IMG/VR virus record: IMGVR_UViG_3300030012_004560
Span: 1,899 to 36,436 of that record
Reading direction: 5' to 3' (one strand)
Length of the DNA: 34,538 bases
Source of the DNA: a virus
A model generated the notes under the pieces. The model ran no database searches. It was not told the DNA's origin and saw nothing but the letters and a program-made list of their open reading frames with translations. The translations under genes and the position numbers were made by a program. Shown here in pieces: positions 1 through 8,194 of this stretch (positions within the stretch are counted from its first letter, which is position 1; every line of letters starts with the position of its first letter).

Positions 1-3000
1 GTAAATTTAACAGTTCCATTAGCTGTAAGATCATTGAAGGTAACATTATCAGTTGTTTCTAATCCTAAGTCAACTATTGTTGTTACGCCATTTATAGAAG
101 CTGATAATGTACCTTGTGCAGTTGAGCTAAAGGCAGATGATGATAACGCACCGTTTAAGTTAGTTAGGTAAGAACTAGTAGCAGCATTAAGTGAAGCGAT
201 ACTTGAGCTATTAGTGCTTATGTTACTAACATTTGTTGAAATGTTGTTTGTGTTAGTGTTAATTGAAGTAGTGTTACTATCTACTGAACTACTTAATGTA
301 TTATAACCAGTAGTACCGGTTATATCAACTTGTGCTGATGAAGATACTATGTTTTCAGGAGTATATAAGTTAACTTGTACTCCATCTCCAGTATCTGTAA
401 CTTCTATGTCGAATACAGTTCCTTGAGTTGTTTGTATGAAGGAAGCTGTTTCTGATGGCAATAAAGTAGCGGTATCATTATCACCGTTTCTAAAGGCGAT
501 TGTTCCACTTACTAATCCTGCTGGAACTCCTGTTATTGAATTAAAGTCAACTTGAGACGAACCACTAAAGAATGTAAAGTTAGATAATAATGAACCAGTA
601 GCTGCATCAACTACACCGCTGATATCTGTGGCGATTTGAGCTGAGCTACTTAATATACCGTTACCAACTGTAAGGGTTATTGTATTTGTATCTGAACTAA
701 CATCTAATCCACCAGCGCCTGAAATTATTAATGTTTCAGCATTTGTGATTGTAATATTACCACTATCACCACTGGTTGCTATATCTAAATCGTATGGGTC
801 AATTGCATCTGCAGTTGTATATGCTGCACCTGTCATGATAACATTACCAGGACCAAGTACAAGTGGTGTAACACTACTATCACCACTAAGAGATGTTAAT
901 GATAAGCCATTAAATGTTGGTGATCCACCTGTTCCTAAACCTGTTACTGTTAAGTTATCTGTTAAAGTTTGTACGGAGCCATCATTATCTAGTACAAGAT
1001 CTACCTGACCCTGCCCATTACCAGCAACTAAACCTAAAGTACCTTCAACTACATCACTAATACCTGTAATATTATCAAATGTGATTTGTGTTGAGCTGCT
1101 AATTATTTGGCTACCTACTAAGTGATTATGAATGGAACTTGAAGCACCTAAAGCAATAGAAGCTGAACCTAAATATACTGTATTATTTGTTATACCAGTA
1201 CCATCAACGTCTGAATCTGCAGTGTAATATGATGCTGTAGATGAATTAATAACAGCTATACTAGCGCTGTTAGTGCTGATATTAGTAACATTAGTTGCTA
1301 TGTTTGCTGCGAGTGAAGCAGAAGCCGCATTAAATGAACCACTAATTGCATCCGCAAGTTGGGCTGAGCTTGATACTACACCATCTGAAAGTGTAAAATC
1401 AATTCCTGTTGAGCCATTAGCACTTAATGTTAAACCATTTCCTACAGCATTAAGTAATAATTTAGATGAAGAGTCAAATATTTCAAAAGTGCTAACTGCC
1501 GCTCCATCATTAGAAGCAGAAACACTTAAAACAAATGAGCCTGAAGATGCTAATATTCCATTAACTTGGTCTACTGTAGCGTAATCAGCACTAGCAGACA
1601 TAATTTCGTTGTTTACTATTACTAATGGTCTTCTTTCGTTTGTAGTATCTCCTGCTATGCCTGTTAAGTTTAATTTTACAAATGATGGTGTTTGGTCTGT
1701 TCCTAAAGTAGGAACATTTATAGTTGAAACTGTTTCACCATTTGTTTTTAGGCTAATTTCGCCTTGACTAGTTCCTGCTACTAAAGATGAACCACTTAAT
1801 ACTCCGTCACCTACTACTTGTAAGAATCCTAATTCGTCTATTTGTGAAGAACCTGAAACAGTTCCTGCTGGAAGGTCACTTACAGTAAAGTGATTTAAAT
1901 CAAAAATTTGTGAAGATGAAATAGTTAAGCCACCTACTAGGTCTCCTAATGCAGCTTTTTGAACATCGTTTTGGCTATTTTGCATTAGGATCATGGATCC
2001 CGATGTATCACCCGCAGTTGATCCTATTTGTGCAAATAATCTTACTATATCTGCGTTAGTGTCACCTAATTGTATTTTTTGACCTGGTGACTCAGTACCA
2101 ATACCAATATTACCCTGAGTTAAAAGATGGATTTGTTTTTCATCTACAAAGTTTTGTAAAACAAGGTTAGCAGATGGATTATGTTGTAATTTAGATCCAG
2201 CAGTTTCGTTAGCATTTGCTACTCCTAAGTAAATAGCTTGACTTCCATTAGTAGCATTATTAAAGAATAAGTTAGCATCATCTATTTTAACATTACCACT
2301 AAATAAAGAAGTATCACCAACTGTTAAAGTATTGCTGGTTTGCATAGGACCATTAATGTTAAATCCATTAGATGATGGATCTTCGTTACCATTAGCTAAA
2401 ACTTGTGCTAATGTTAATGGGACTGTAAAGTTTGAACCTGTTGTTATTGTAACAGTTTGGTTAACTTGGTCTACACTGTATATTATTCCTCCAGCGGCTT
2501 CAAAGTTTATATTGCTGCTGTTTGAATCGGCGAATATGTTTGCGGCTCCTATAAATGAAGCTGTTGCAAAAGCAGGTACGTTTGGCTCACCTGCTCCGTC
2601 GCCTCCTAAGTCACTGATTAATTTACCAGGCTTAATAGCTGTGAAGTTTCCACTTCCATCATCGTCTAAAACTAATACACGGAGGTTAGTAGCGTCATTT
2701 GCAGCAGGAACTCCTGAATAAAGGATAGGTTGGTTAAATCTTAAATTATCTGTAGTGAATGTAGCTAATTCTACATCGCCTTGTAGGAATTTGATTTGAT
2801 TTGTTTGGGCTCCTGATTGGTTATCACCATTACCTACAGAGTTTATTGAGTCATATGTGCTACCTACAGCACCTAAAAGAATACGGGATGTACCTATATT
2901 AGAACTACCATTGTATATACCAGTACTATTAATTTGGCTTCCTTCAAGCCCATCCGTACTTGTAATTAATGAAGTTTTTATATATGAAGTATTAGTACCA

Positions 3001-3551
3001 GCAATTGTAACACTATTATCACCTACTTTTAAGCTATTAACGGCGGTATTACCAAAACTAGCACTTGCATTTAAGGCTTGAATTTCTGAGCCAACTCTAT
3101 CTAATACTAAATTACCACTAACAAATAAATCACATCTAATTTGAGTCTTATAAATACAATCTCTACCTAAAGTAATAGTACCATCTTTTCCTGTTGGAGT
3201 AGTAGGTTTAGTTATGCTGAATGCCGTTTCAGAATCAGCTCTAAAGTCTATAACACCACTTTCTGATAAGTCAAGAAATGTAGTATTATCATTAGCGTTA
3301 TAAAGAACATCATACTGAGCATAGTTTGTACTAACTCCTGTCCCTTTAGCGCGAGAGTCTGTTGTAGAGACTATTGATTTACCTGCTCTTAATTCTTGTA
3401 TGTCTGTAGCTGATAATGTATGAGATACTCCACCTTCAGTCAAAGTAATAGATCCCGAAATTTCGTGGGATCCTGTAAAATGTCTAAAGTTATTATCTAA
3501 TTCATTAATACTTAGGGCGGCGCCTTTATCTGATCTAAATGTTAATGCCAT
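1..3551 (-). CDS. Large phage tail fibre-like protein, C-terminus cut by window edge
   Basis: The minus frame stays open from an ATG at 3551 to the left edge, giving at least 1183 residues with no stop. The N-terminus (MALTFRSDKGAALSINELD) resembles the attachment end of marine phage tail fibres. The body is rich in Ser, Thr, Asn and Gly, with long stretches of short beta repeats. A seven-member family of SSSAQV/I-like motifs recurs, with plus-strand positions near 333, 557, 640, 1092, 1362, 1845 and 1910. Two stretches with regularly spaced Asn-Ile-Ser-Thr (about 165-290 and 1220-1330) look like trimeric coiled coil. A GIGTESPG element (near 2095) resembles the NVGIGT-type repeats of phage fibres. 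Role inferred: a trimeric receptor-binding or long fibre. No enzyme domain was seen in the visible part. Family-level confidence is good; the exact fibre (long, short or side) is not decidable. Confidence 0.75.
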   Translation of the reverse strand, partial: MALTFRSDKGAALSINELDNNFRHFTGSHEISGSITLTEGGVSHTLSATDIQELRAGKSIVSTTDSRAKGTGVSTNYAQYDVLYNANDNTTFLDLSESGVIDFRADSETAFSITKPTTPTGKDGTITLGRDCIYKTQIRCDLFVSGNLVLDRVGSEIQALNASASFGNTAVNSLKVGDNSVTIAGTNTSYIKTSLITSTDGLEGSQINSTGIYNGSSNIGTSRILLGAVGSTYDSINSVGNGDNQSGAQTNQIKFLQGDVELATFTTDNLRFNQPILYSGVPAANDATNLRVLVLDDDGSGNFTAIKPGKLISDLGGDGAGEPNVPAFATASFIGAANIFADSNSSNINFEAAGGIIYSVDQVNQTVTITTGSNFTVPLTLAQVLANGNEDPSSNGFNINGPMQTSNTLTVGDTSLFSGNVKIDDANLFFNNATNGSQAIYLGVANANETAGSKLQHNPSANLVLQNFVDEKQIHLLTQGNIGIGTESPGQKIQLGDTNADIVRLFAQIGSTAGDTSGSMILMQNSQNDVQKAALGDLVGGLTISSSQIFDLNHFTVSDLPAGTVSGSSQIDELGFLQVVGDGVLSGSSLVAGTSQGEISLKTNGETVSTINVPTLGTDQTPSFVKLNLTGIAGDTTNERRPLVIVNNEIMSASADYATVDQVNGILASSGSFVLSVSASNDGAAVSTFEIFDSSSKLLLNAVGNGLTLSANGSTGIDFTLSDGVVSSSAQLADAISGSFNAASASLAANIATNVTNISTNSASIAVINSSTASYYTADSDVDGTGITNNTVYLGSASIALGASSSIHNHLVGSQIISSSTQITFDNITGISDVVEGTLGLVAGNGQGQVDLVLDNDGSVQTLTDNLTVTGLGTGGSPTFNGLSLTSLSGDSSVTPLVLGPGNVIMTGAAYTTADAIDPYDLDIATSGDSGNITITNAETLIISGAGGLDVSSDTNTITLTVGNGILSSSAQIATDISGVVDAATGSLLSNFTFFSGSSQVDFNSITGVPAGLVSGTIAFRNGDNDTATLLPSETASFIQTTQGTVFDIEVTDTGDGVQVNLYTPENIVSSSAQVDITGTTGYNTLSSSVDSNTTSINTNTNNISTNVSNISTNSSSIASLNAATSSYLTNLNGALSSSAFSSTAQGTLSASINGVTTIVDLGLETTDNVTFNDLTANGTVKF

Positions 3552-3590
3552 GGCTTATGTGTATTGTGTTGTAGTGTTGTGATATATCAA

Positions 3591-3600
3591 GTATAAATAT
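3591..3600 (-). promoter_or_regulatory. Candidate phage promoter box before the fibre gene
   Basis: The coding strand reads ATATTTATAC about 40-50 nt before the fibre ATG. It belongs to a set of TATATTTATA-like boxes placed before minus-strand genes in this window. No -35 element is evident. The box also overlaps the last base of the stop codon of the upstream gene. Confidence 0.35.
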
Positions 3601-4085
3601 TAAGTAGATGCTACAAAATACTCTACTTGTGAGGGAGCATTCATAGCTTTTGCTTTAATTGAAAGAAGCTCAGTAATATTGACAAAGAATGTGTTTTCTA
3701 CATAATCATTATCAACATAATCTGAGAAATCGTCTACGCGACTTGTAGCTGAAGCGAGTATTAAGGTGCGTTTAGGACCGACAGTATATATAATATTATT
3801 GTCTAAATCTGGGACTATATAAACGTCAACATCATTGGTTTCATCTAAGTTAGTGATTCTAATGTATTTTACATCAGTTCTAACAAATGATCCTGCAGTT
3901 TGTGAGTTCTCATCTGCTGAAAAAGTTATAATTTCTATAGCATCTTCGTCATCACTAACGTTGCTTATAGTATCTACTCGACGAGTAACTTGATTGATAT
4001 CGGGAATTACAGTAGTAATGTTAGTTCTTTCACGTCCATTACCAAGGTCAATTGATTCACGAATGCTAATTGTAAGATTTGCCAC
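3600..4085 (-). CDS. Small putative virion protein of unknown function (161 aa)
   Basis: The start must be GTG at 4085, because an in-frame stop sits two codons upstream and no ATG is available nearby. The product is acidic and predicted to be largely beta-structured (alternating hydrophobic stretches such as KYIRITNLD and VDVYIVPDLD). It has no signal peptide, membrane segment or recognisable catalytic motif. It lies between phoH and a large fibre gene and has its own candidate promoter box 16 nt upstream. That position suggests a structural or fibre-associated protein, but this is inference from neighbours only. I do not recognise the family. Confidence 0.6.
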   Translation of the reverse strand: MANLTISIRESIDLGNGRERTNITTVIPDINQVTRRVDTISNVSDDEDAIEIITFSADENSQTAGSFVRTDVKYIRITNLDETNDVDVYIVPDLDNNIIYTVGPKRTLILASATSRVDDFSDYVDNDYVENTFFVNITELLSIKAKAMNAPSQVEYFVAST

Positions 4086-4100
4086 GTATCAGGGTTTGTT

Positions 4101-4110
4101 TATAAATATA
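4101..4110 (-). promoter_or_regulatory. Candidate phage promoter box (TATATTTATA)
   Basis: This is an exact TATATTTATA on the coding strand, 16 nt before the GTG at 4085. It lies in the short gap after the phoH stop and is one of the best matches to the recurring box. Confidence 0.4.
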
Positions 4111-4133
4111 GAAAACCCCAATAAGACTTTAAA

Positions 4134-4799
4134 TTAGCTGTAATCTTTCAATAACTCAAATATTTCGTCTAATGCTTCGTGGCGGTGATTTTCTTTAAGT
4201 ACGATTTTATTTACAAATTGCGAACCTTGTATTTTAGCTACTTCATGGATAGCTGAATCGTTTTTAAATTTTAAATCGATCTGTTGACTATCACCTGTAA
4301 ATATCATCGTTGAATTTTTGCCTAAACGAGACAGACACATAGTTAGTTGCTGTTTGGATAAATTTTGGAATTCATCGATTATACACACAGCATTTTCAAA
4401 TGTTCTACCACGGAAATGGGTTAAAGATACCAACTCAATATTTTCTTCGCTTTCTAATTTTTGGAGAATATCAGGTTTATTATATACCTTTCGCATATTA
4501 GAACGAATAGGTACTAACCATGGTTCTAATTTTTCTTCTAAAGAACCAGGTAAAAATCCATTATCTTCATTTGATACAGTAGGTCGCGTAATAACAATTT
4601 TATTAGTCATGCGTTTAAAGTACATGTCTAAAGCTATTTGAACTGCTAATAGTGTTTTACCACTACCTGCTTTACCAATTATAAAATTAAAGGGGCGATG
4701 GAGGATTTGTTCTTTCGCAGCTTTCTGCTCCTCTGAGAGTGAGATAGAAAACTTAATAGGGCCTTTAGGAGGCACCTTATCAATATTTTGTTTAGCCAT
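4134..4799 (-). CDS. phoH: PhoH-like P-loop ATPase
   Basis: This is a 221-residue PhoH-family protein. Walker A GKAGSGKT lies at about residues 42-49, followed by the family block RPTVSNEDNGFLPGSLEEK. Walker B CIIDEFQN is at about 139-146, and the GDSQQID sensor-like motif at about 169-175. PhoH proteins are cytoplasmic ATPases or helicase-like proteins that are frequent in marine phages, often linked to phosphate stress or RNA metabolism. Their precise phage role is unsettled. I chose the ATG at 4799 (MAKQNIDK). A longer frame from a TTG at 4841 would begin inside the terminator hairpin of the capsid gene and is unlikely; an ATG at 4820 is also possible. The gene lies immediately downstream of gp23. 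Confidence 0.92.
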   Translation of the reverse strand: MAKQNIDKVPPKGPIKFSISLSEEQKAAKEQILHRPFNFIIGKAGSGKTLLAVQIALDMYFKRMTNKIVITRPTVSNEDNGFLPGSLEEKLEPWLVPIRSNMRKVYNKPDILQKLESEENIELVSLTHFRGRTFENAVCIIDEFQNLSKQQLTMCLSRLGKNSTMIFTGDSQQIDLKFKNDSAIHEVAKIQGSQFVNKIVLKENHRHEALDEIFELLKDYS

Positions 4800-4824
4800 T
4801 GAAACAATTTTTACAATCATACAT

Positions 4825-4854
4825 ATAAAAAAGGGCCGCAAATTGCGGCCCTTT
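4825..4854 (-). terminator. Rho-independent terminator after the major capsid gene
   Basis: A GC-rich hairpin has arms GGGCCGC and GCGGCCC (plus strand 4832-4850), extended by A/T pairs. On the minus strand it is followed by a run of six T. It lies 20-50 nt after the gp23 stop and separates the head operon from phoH. Confidence 0.85.
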
Positions 4855-4877
4855 CCTAATTTATATCTCTTAGTCTA

Positions 4878-6569
4878 TTACACCAAGTTGAGGTCGTGGA
4901 TGAATACCTTACCGTAGAAGTCTGGGCGAACCATCTTCTTCGCGTAACGTGTCATGATACCTTTTCTTGGAGTGAACGATACTGGATCGTATACAAGAGG
5001 AGTCATAATTAATGGGATGTATGGGGCAAATACAGCACCTGTTTCGAGGAACTGGTTACCTTTGTAACCCATTAAGATTACGTTTTCAGTCATGTATGGG
5101 TTCTTGTAAACAGTGTATCTAGAGTTAATAGCACCGATCTTCTGAACACCCATCGCGTACTTGTTAGAATCACCAGGTGAGTCAGCAGCGAATCCAGGAA
5201 TTGATTCGAGGATTGTGCTTACCTTTGGAGAAACTACCATGAAGTTAGCGCCACCGCGAAGAGTCTTCTGGTGGATAGTGTTGCTAACAGACTGGAGCTT
5301 AACACCTAAAGTCTGGAACCAAGACATCTTAGTGTAGTACTCGTTGTTAGTAGCAGCAGTTACAACACCAGTGTCAGAAGCTTCATCACCTACTTTTGCA
5401 CTCCAGTGATTTACAGTATCTGCGTTTCTAATCAACATATCGAGTAATTCGAGGTCGATTTCCATTGAAATATACTCAGAAAGAATAGACGTCAATTCCG
5501 CTTCAGCGTCAATGCTGTGGTAAGCATTAAGATCCTGAGCGAATTCTGGTGTCCACTGAGCCTTTAACTTACGAGTTTTCGCTGTAACAGTATCACTGTT
5601 TAGCTTAACGTCGATAGTTGGGATTTCAAGACCAGAAACTGCACCACCTGTGGTAGTATCAGTTGAATCTTCAAAATCACCTCTGTCGTCAAGGTTATCT
5701 GGGTTTTTCAAGTAACGAATTACCATAGCATCTTCATTAGCTAGGTCACCTGCTTTAGCATACATTTTAACAAAACCGTCACCAGCTGTAAAGGTGTTGA
5801 ATTGGCTAAAGTTAGTAACAGCATCACCACCAGCAGTTACAATTTCAAATGCTCTAACAGAATCTAAGTCAAGATCAGTCATTGAAGCTGTGTTGACTCT
5901 AACCTCAGCAACAGTTGTAATGTCACCAGCAGCACCCGCAGCTGAAGCAATGAATTCATCATCAAAATTTAAAGATGCAGAAGCACCAGCCTCTAAAGCT
6001 ACGAAAGAAGCTGAAACGTCAGTTAGTTCAGCGTGAGATGAAGTTAATAAATTTGAAGTTGATGTAGCTTCGTTAATAGAGTAACCAAAACGACCAGCAC
6101 CATAAAGACCGCTACCGGCACCATTTGCAGGAAGCACAGTTTTAGTTTTATCAGCTGATGCAGCGTATAAAGAATCACCTTTATCAAATTGGTTAAAGTT
6201 ATTACCATATTGGAAGTCTAGGTAAAAGATAAGGCCTGAAGGGAGGTTCATTGGCTGAACAGACACGAGGTCTTTAGCAACGATCTCACCAAATACTCTT
6301 CTAACGAGTGGAAGAGCAACACCTGCCCATGCTTCACTTTGGCCTGTAGTTACAGAAGTACCAGCACCAGAAGCACCTAACGAGTTAGCCTCGTTTACTA
6401 ATTGTCTAGCTTGGTTCTCAAGGAGAACAGCCATGTTTGCTTTTTCGCTCTCGTGGCCATTAAGACCTTCCAAGAGACCGGACTTTTCCCACTTACCCGC
6501 CAACTTAGCTGATTCAGCTTGTTGGTGTTGAAGTGGTGAAGCGCCCTCTAATAATGAGTTAACATTCAT
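4878..6569 (-). CDS. 23: Major capsid protein, T4 gp23-like
   Basis: This 563-residue protein builds the hexamers of the head shell. Clear gp23 hallmarks are VRRVFGEIVAKDLVSVQPMN at about 89-108, followed by the LPSGLIFYLDFQYG segment. The core block runs from KLKAQWTPEFAQDLNAYHS to LTSILSEYISMEID. A Ser/Ala/Asp-rich segment at roughly 130-310 sits where T4 gp23 carries its insertion domain. The first 60 residues look like the cleaved delta region: VNE|A at 58-61 is a good prohead-protease site and lies close to the known T4 cleavage point (after residue 65). The ATG is 11 nt after the gp22 stop, so the two are probably co-transcribed. A strong terminator follows. Residues 60-72 are identical to part of the 55-residue protein encoded at 8943-9110. 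Confidence 0.97.
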   Translation of the reverse strand: MNVNSLLEGASPLQHQQAESAKLAGKWEKSGLLEGLNGHESEKANMAVLLENQARQLVNEANSLGASGAGTSVTTGQSEAWAGVALPLVRRVFGEIVAKDLVSVQPMNLPSGLIFYLDFQYGNNFNQFDKGDSLYAASADKTKTVLPANGAGSGLYGAGRFGYSINEATSTSNLLTSSHAELTDVSASFVALEAGASASLNFDDEFIASAAGAAGDITTVAEVRVNTASMTDLDLDSVRAFEIVTAGGDAVTNFSQFNTFTAGDGFVKMYAKAGDLANEDAMVIRYLKNPDNLDDRGDFEDSTDTTTGGAVSGLEIPTIDVKLNSDTVTAKTRKLKAQWTPEFAQDLNAYHSIDAEAELTSILSEYISMEIDLELLDMLIRNADTVNHWSAKVGDEASDTGVVTAATNNEYYTKMSWFQTLGVKLQSVSNTIHQKTLRGGANFMVVSPKVSTILESIPGFAADSPGDSNKYAMGVQKIGAINSRYTVYKNPYMTENVILMGYKGNQFLETGAVFAPYIPLIMTPLVYDPVSFTPRKGIMTRYAKKMVRPDFYGKVFIHDLNLV

Positions 6570-6580
6570 GTTTTCTAAAA

Positions 6581-7795
6581 TTATTTGTTAATGTTTGCGA
6601 GTTTTTGGAATCTTGACACTGTTTCGTCAACGGATTCCGATAAAACCTTTTTAGGAGCAGTTCCGACGGGCTTTGAAGCGCGTGCTAAACCTTCCTTAAT
6701 TGCTCTCTTTTCTACACCTGTAAAGTTGAATGATTCTTGAAGTGTTTCAAATACCAATTTAGCTTCACTAGTTGTAGTAGCTTTGTCTAAGGCGTCAACC
6801 ACCTTAACTTTCTGTGCTTCGTTTAAAGCATTAGCTCTGAAGAGTTTGTTGCAGTAGAGAAGTTTGCTGTTTAAAAGGTTCATTTCAGAAATGGTTTCTT
6901 TAAGGGTAGAAACAGTTGCGAGTGCTTCATCACGCTCCTCTTTGAGTTGCTTGACGGCGCCATCGTATCCTGTGCTACCTTTTCCAGACTTACCATCGCC
7001 AAATGGAGCGCCAGGCTTACCTTTAGCAGGACCAGTGCCCTTGCCAGGTGAATCACCGTATGCTTCTTTGACTTCTTCTTCTTTACCATCGTCCTTTTTC
7101 TTCTTTTTACCTTCTTCGATTTCAGATTCGATTTCAGCAACAAGAGCATCGATGTCAAATGTTTCTTCAATACCTTCTTTTGGTAAATCAACGGCACCAG
7201 CAAAATCTTTCGCAAAGAAATCTTTTAAACCTTTACCTATACTACCACCGGCATCTTTGATTCTTTTTTGAACCTGGCTTTTACCACCAGCAGCCATAAA
7301 TTGACCACCTAATAGAGTACCAAATAGCCCTAATAAGACAGAAATAGATTCATTAAGGGGTTCTTCACCTTCCTTTTTCATGTCATCGTCTTCATCATAT
7401 GTCATACCTTCAGACTTTTCGTCTTCCTCATATGACATTTCTTCAAGCTCAGCCATGAGTTCATCAAGGTTGATTTCTTCATCGAGGTCTTCTTCAAGAC
7501 TAAATTCTTCCTTCATGTCCTCATCTTTTTCATCTTCGTCATAGGAACCTTCTTTCATGTCTTCGTCTTTTTCATCCTTCATGTAAGACATTTCTTTCAT
7601 GTCTTCGTCTTTTTCGTCTTCCATGTAGGTTTCTTCGAGTTCAACATCCTCTTCAATTTCTTCTGCTAATCTAGCAGAAAGCATTGATTTTAATTTAGAG
7701 TCAAACGCTTCTTCTAACGCCATTTTAGCGTTTTGCAAAGCGACTTCTCTAACAGCTTTCGCATCAGCGATTGCTTCTTTTAATAATTCAGCCAT
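6581..7795 (-). CDS. 22: Prohead core scaffold protein, gp22-like
   Basis: This 404-residue, highly charged protein is placed directly before gp23. The C-terminal third carries the block typical of T4-like scaffolds (LLNSKLLYCNKLFRANALNE at about 307-326, then KLVFETLQESF at 346-356). The N-terminal half is very acidic and contains three tandem 14-residue units with the core EKDEDMKE. A short hydrophobic stretch at about 150-169 and a Gly/Lys-rich linker at 250-275 follow. Candidate prohead-protease sites are LNE|S (147-150), IEE|G (226-229) and LSE|S (385-388), as expected for a core protein digested during maturation. It ends in SRFQKLANINK. It is longer than T4 gp22 (269 aa), mainly because of the acidic N-terminal region. 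The leader of about 120 nt is unusually long and folded. Confidence 0.88.
   Translation of the reverse strand: MAELLKEAIADAKAVREVALQNAKMALEEAFDSKLKSMLSARLAEEIEEDVELEETYMEDEKDEDMKEMSYMKDEKDEDMKEGSYDEDEKDEDMKEEFSLEEDLDEEINLDELMAELEEMSYEEDEKSEGMTYDEDDDMKKEGEEPLNESISVLLGLFGTLLGGQFMAAGGKSQVQKRIKDAGGSIGKGLKDFFAKDFAGAVDLPKEGIEETFDIDALVAEIESEIEEGKKKKKDDGKEEEVKEAYGDSPGKGTGPAKGKPGAPFGDGKSGKGSTGYDGAVKQLKEERDEALATVSTLKETISEMNLLNSKLLYCNKLFRANALNEAQKVKVVDALDKATTTSEAKLVFETLQESFNFTGVEKRAIKEGLARASKPVGTAPKKVLSESVDETVSRFQKLANINK
7502..7627 (-). repeat. Three 42-bp tandem repeats in the scaffold gene
   Basis: Residues 57-98 of the scaffold are three consecutive 14-residue units, each holding the core EKDEDMKE. 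This corresponds to three 42-bp units in the DNA. The first two units are almost identical, which suggests recent duplication. They add negative charge to the disordered N-terminal region. Confidence 0.8.
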
Positions 7796-7840
7796 TTTAC
7801 TTAATTTTTTTAGGCCTCCAGTAAATAAAATACGGGAAAT

Positions 7841-7858
7841 AGAGATTTTAGTATCTCT
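7841..7858. promoter_or_regulatory. Small hairpin in the scaffold gene leader
   Basis: Inverted repeat AGAGAT/ATCTCT with a 6-nt loop, about 50 nt before the scaffold ATG. It would form in the leader RNA if transcription starts at the box near 7919-7927. A function in translation control is only inferred. Confidence 0.3.
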
Positions 7859-7880
7859 AATAGGGATTTGTTTTTAAAAT

Positions 7881-7916
7881 CCAGGGACGTCATTTTAAGA
7901 TGACGTATGCTTCTGG
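7881..7916. promoter_or_regulatory. Extended hairpin between scaffold gene and divergent small gene
   Basis: A 7-bp perfect stem ACGTCAT/ATGACGT (7887-7893 with 7900-7906, loop TTTAAG) is enclosed by outer arms CCAG/CTGG (7881-7884 with 7913-7916). It has no T-tract on either strand that would make it a typical terminator. It lies in the divergent intergenic region and could be a leader RNA structure or a protein-binding site. Confidence 0.35.
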
Positions 7917-7918
7917 AA

Positions 7919-7927
7919 ATAAATATA
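7919..7927 (-). promoter_or_regulatory. Candidate phage promoter box before the scaffold gene
   Basis: The coding strand reads TATATTTAT after a T-rich run, about 125 nt before the scaffold ATG. It matches the recurring box at 9 positions, but the leader it implies is much longer than elsewhere. Confidence 0.3.
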
Positions 7928-7934
7928 AAAAAGG

Positions 7935-7965
7935 TTTGGAAACCAAAAATTTAATCGTATATTGA
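7935..7965 (+). promoter_or_regulatory. Possible Bacteroidota-type promoter for the plus-strand gene
   Basis: TTTG at 7935-7938 and TATATTGA from 7958 are separated by 19 nt. This resembles the known Bacteroidota -33 TTTG and -7 TAnnTTTG elements with one mismatch. It lies about 20 nt before the ATG at 7982, on the strand of the only plus-strand gene. It is a suggestion from pattern only. Confidence 0.3.
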
Positions 7966-7981
7966 TAACAAATTAAATATT

Positions 7982-8194
7982 ATGATGGATTTTATAAACG
8001 AAACATTTACATTAAACTTTTACCTAGGTTATCTATTAATAGGTACAGCTACATCATTTTTAATAGAAGCTGTAATTAGATGGTCTGGTCAAGAAGTTAA
8101 TGGAAGAGAAAGATTGTCTATGATTTGTGCGTGGCCAATAATGGCTACGGTTTTTATATACAATTTTGTAAAAGGATTACTAAATAATGATTAA
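7982..8194 (+). CDS. Small two-helix membrane protein (70 aa), opposite strand
   Basis: This is the only convincing plus-strand gene. The product has two hydrophobic segments, about residues 12-31 (FYLGYLLIGTATSFLIEAVI) and 45-66 (LSMICAWPIMATVFIYNFVK). A polar loop with RWSGQEVNGRER joins them. The start is ATG at 7982 or the next codon, ATG at 7985. Its end overlaps the end of the gp21 gene by 4 nt, tail to tail. It is inserted between gp21 and gp22 of an otherwise minus-strand operon and has its own possible promoter. Amphipathic and well-formed helices make a chance frame unlikely. Function is unknown; an inner-membrane role during infection is inferred. Confidence 0.65.
   Translation: MMDFINETFTLNFYLGYLLIGTATSFLIEAVIRWSGQEVNGRERLSMICAWPIMATVFIYNFVKGLLNND

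Noticed and set aside
745-3081. Four plus-strand open frames of 74-129 codons
   Set aside because: They are antisense to the continuous fibre frame on the minus strand, show biased low-complexity translations, and have no coherent upstream signals.
4800-4841. N-terminal extension of PhoH from a TTG at 4841
   Set aside because: The extension is encoded by the terminator hairpin and its T-tract; the ATG at 4799 gives a normal PhoH N-terminus.
6864-7271. Plus-strand and shifted-frame open frames inside the scaffold gene
   Set aside because: They are mirror products of the repetitive Glu/Lys-rich scaffold codons; the gp22 frame explains the region fully.
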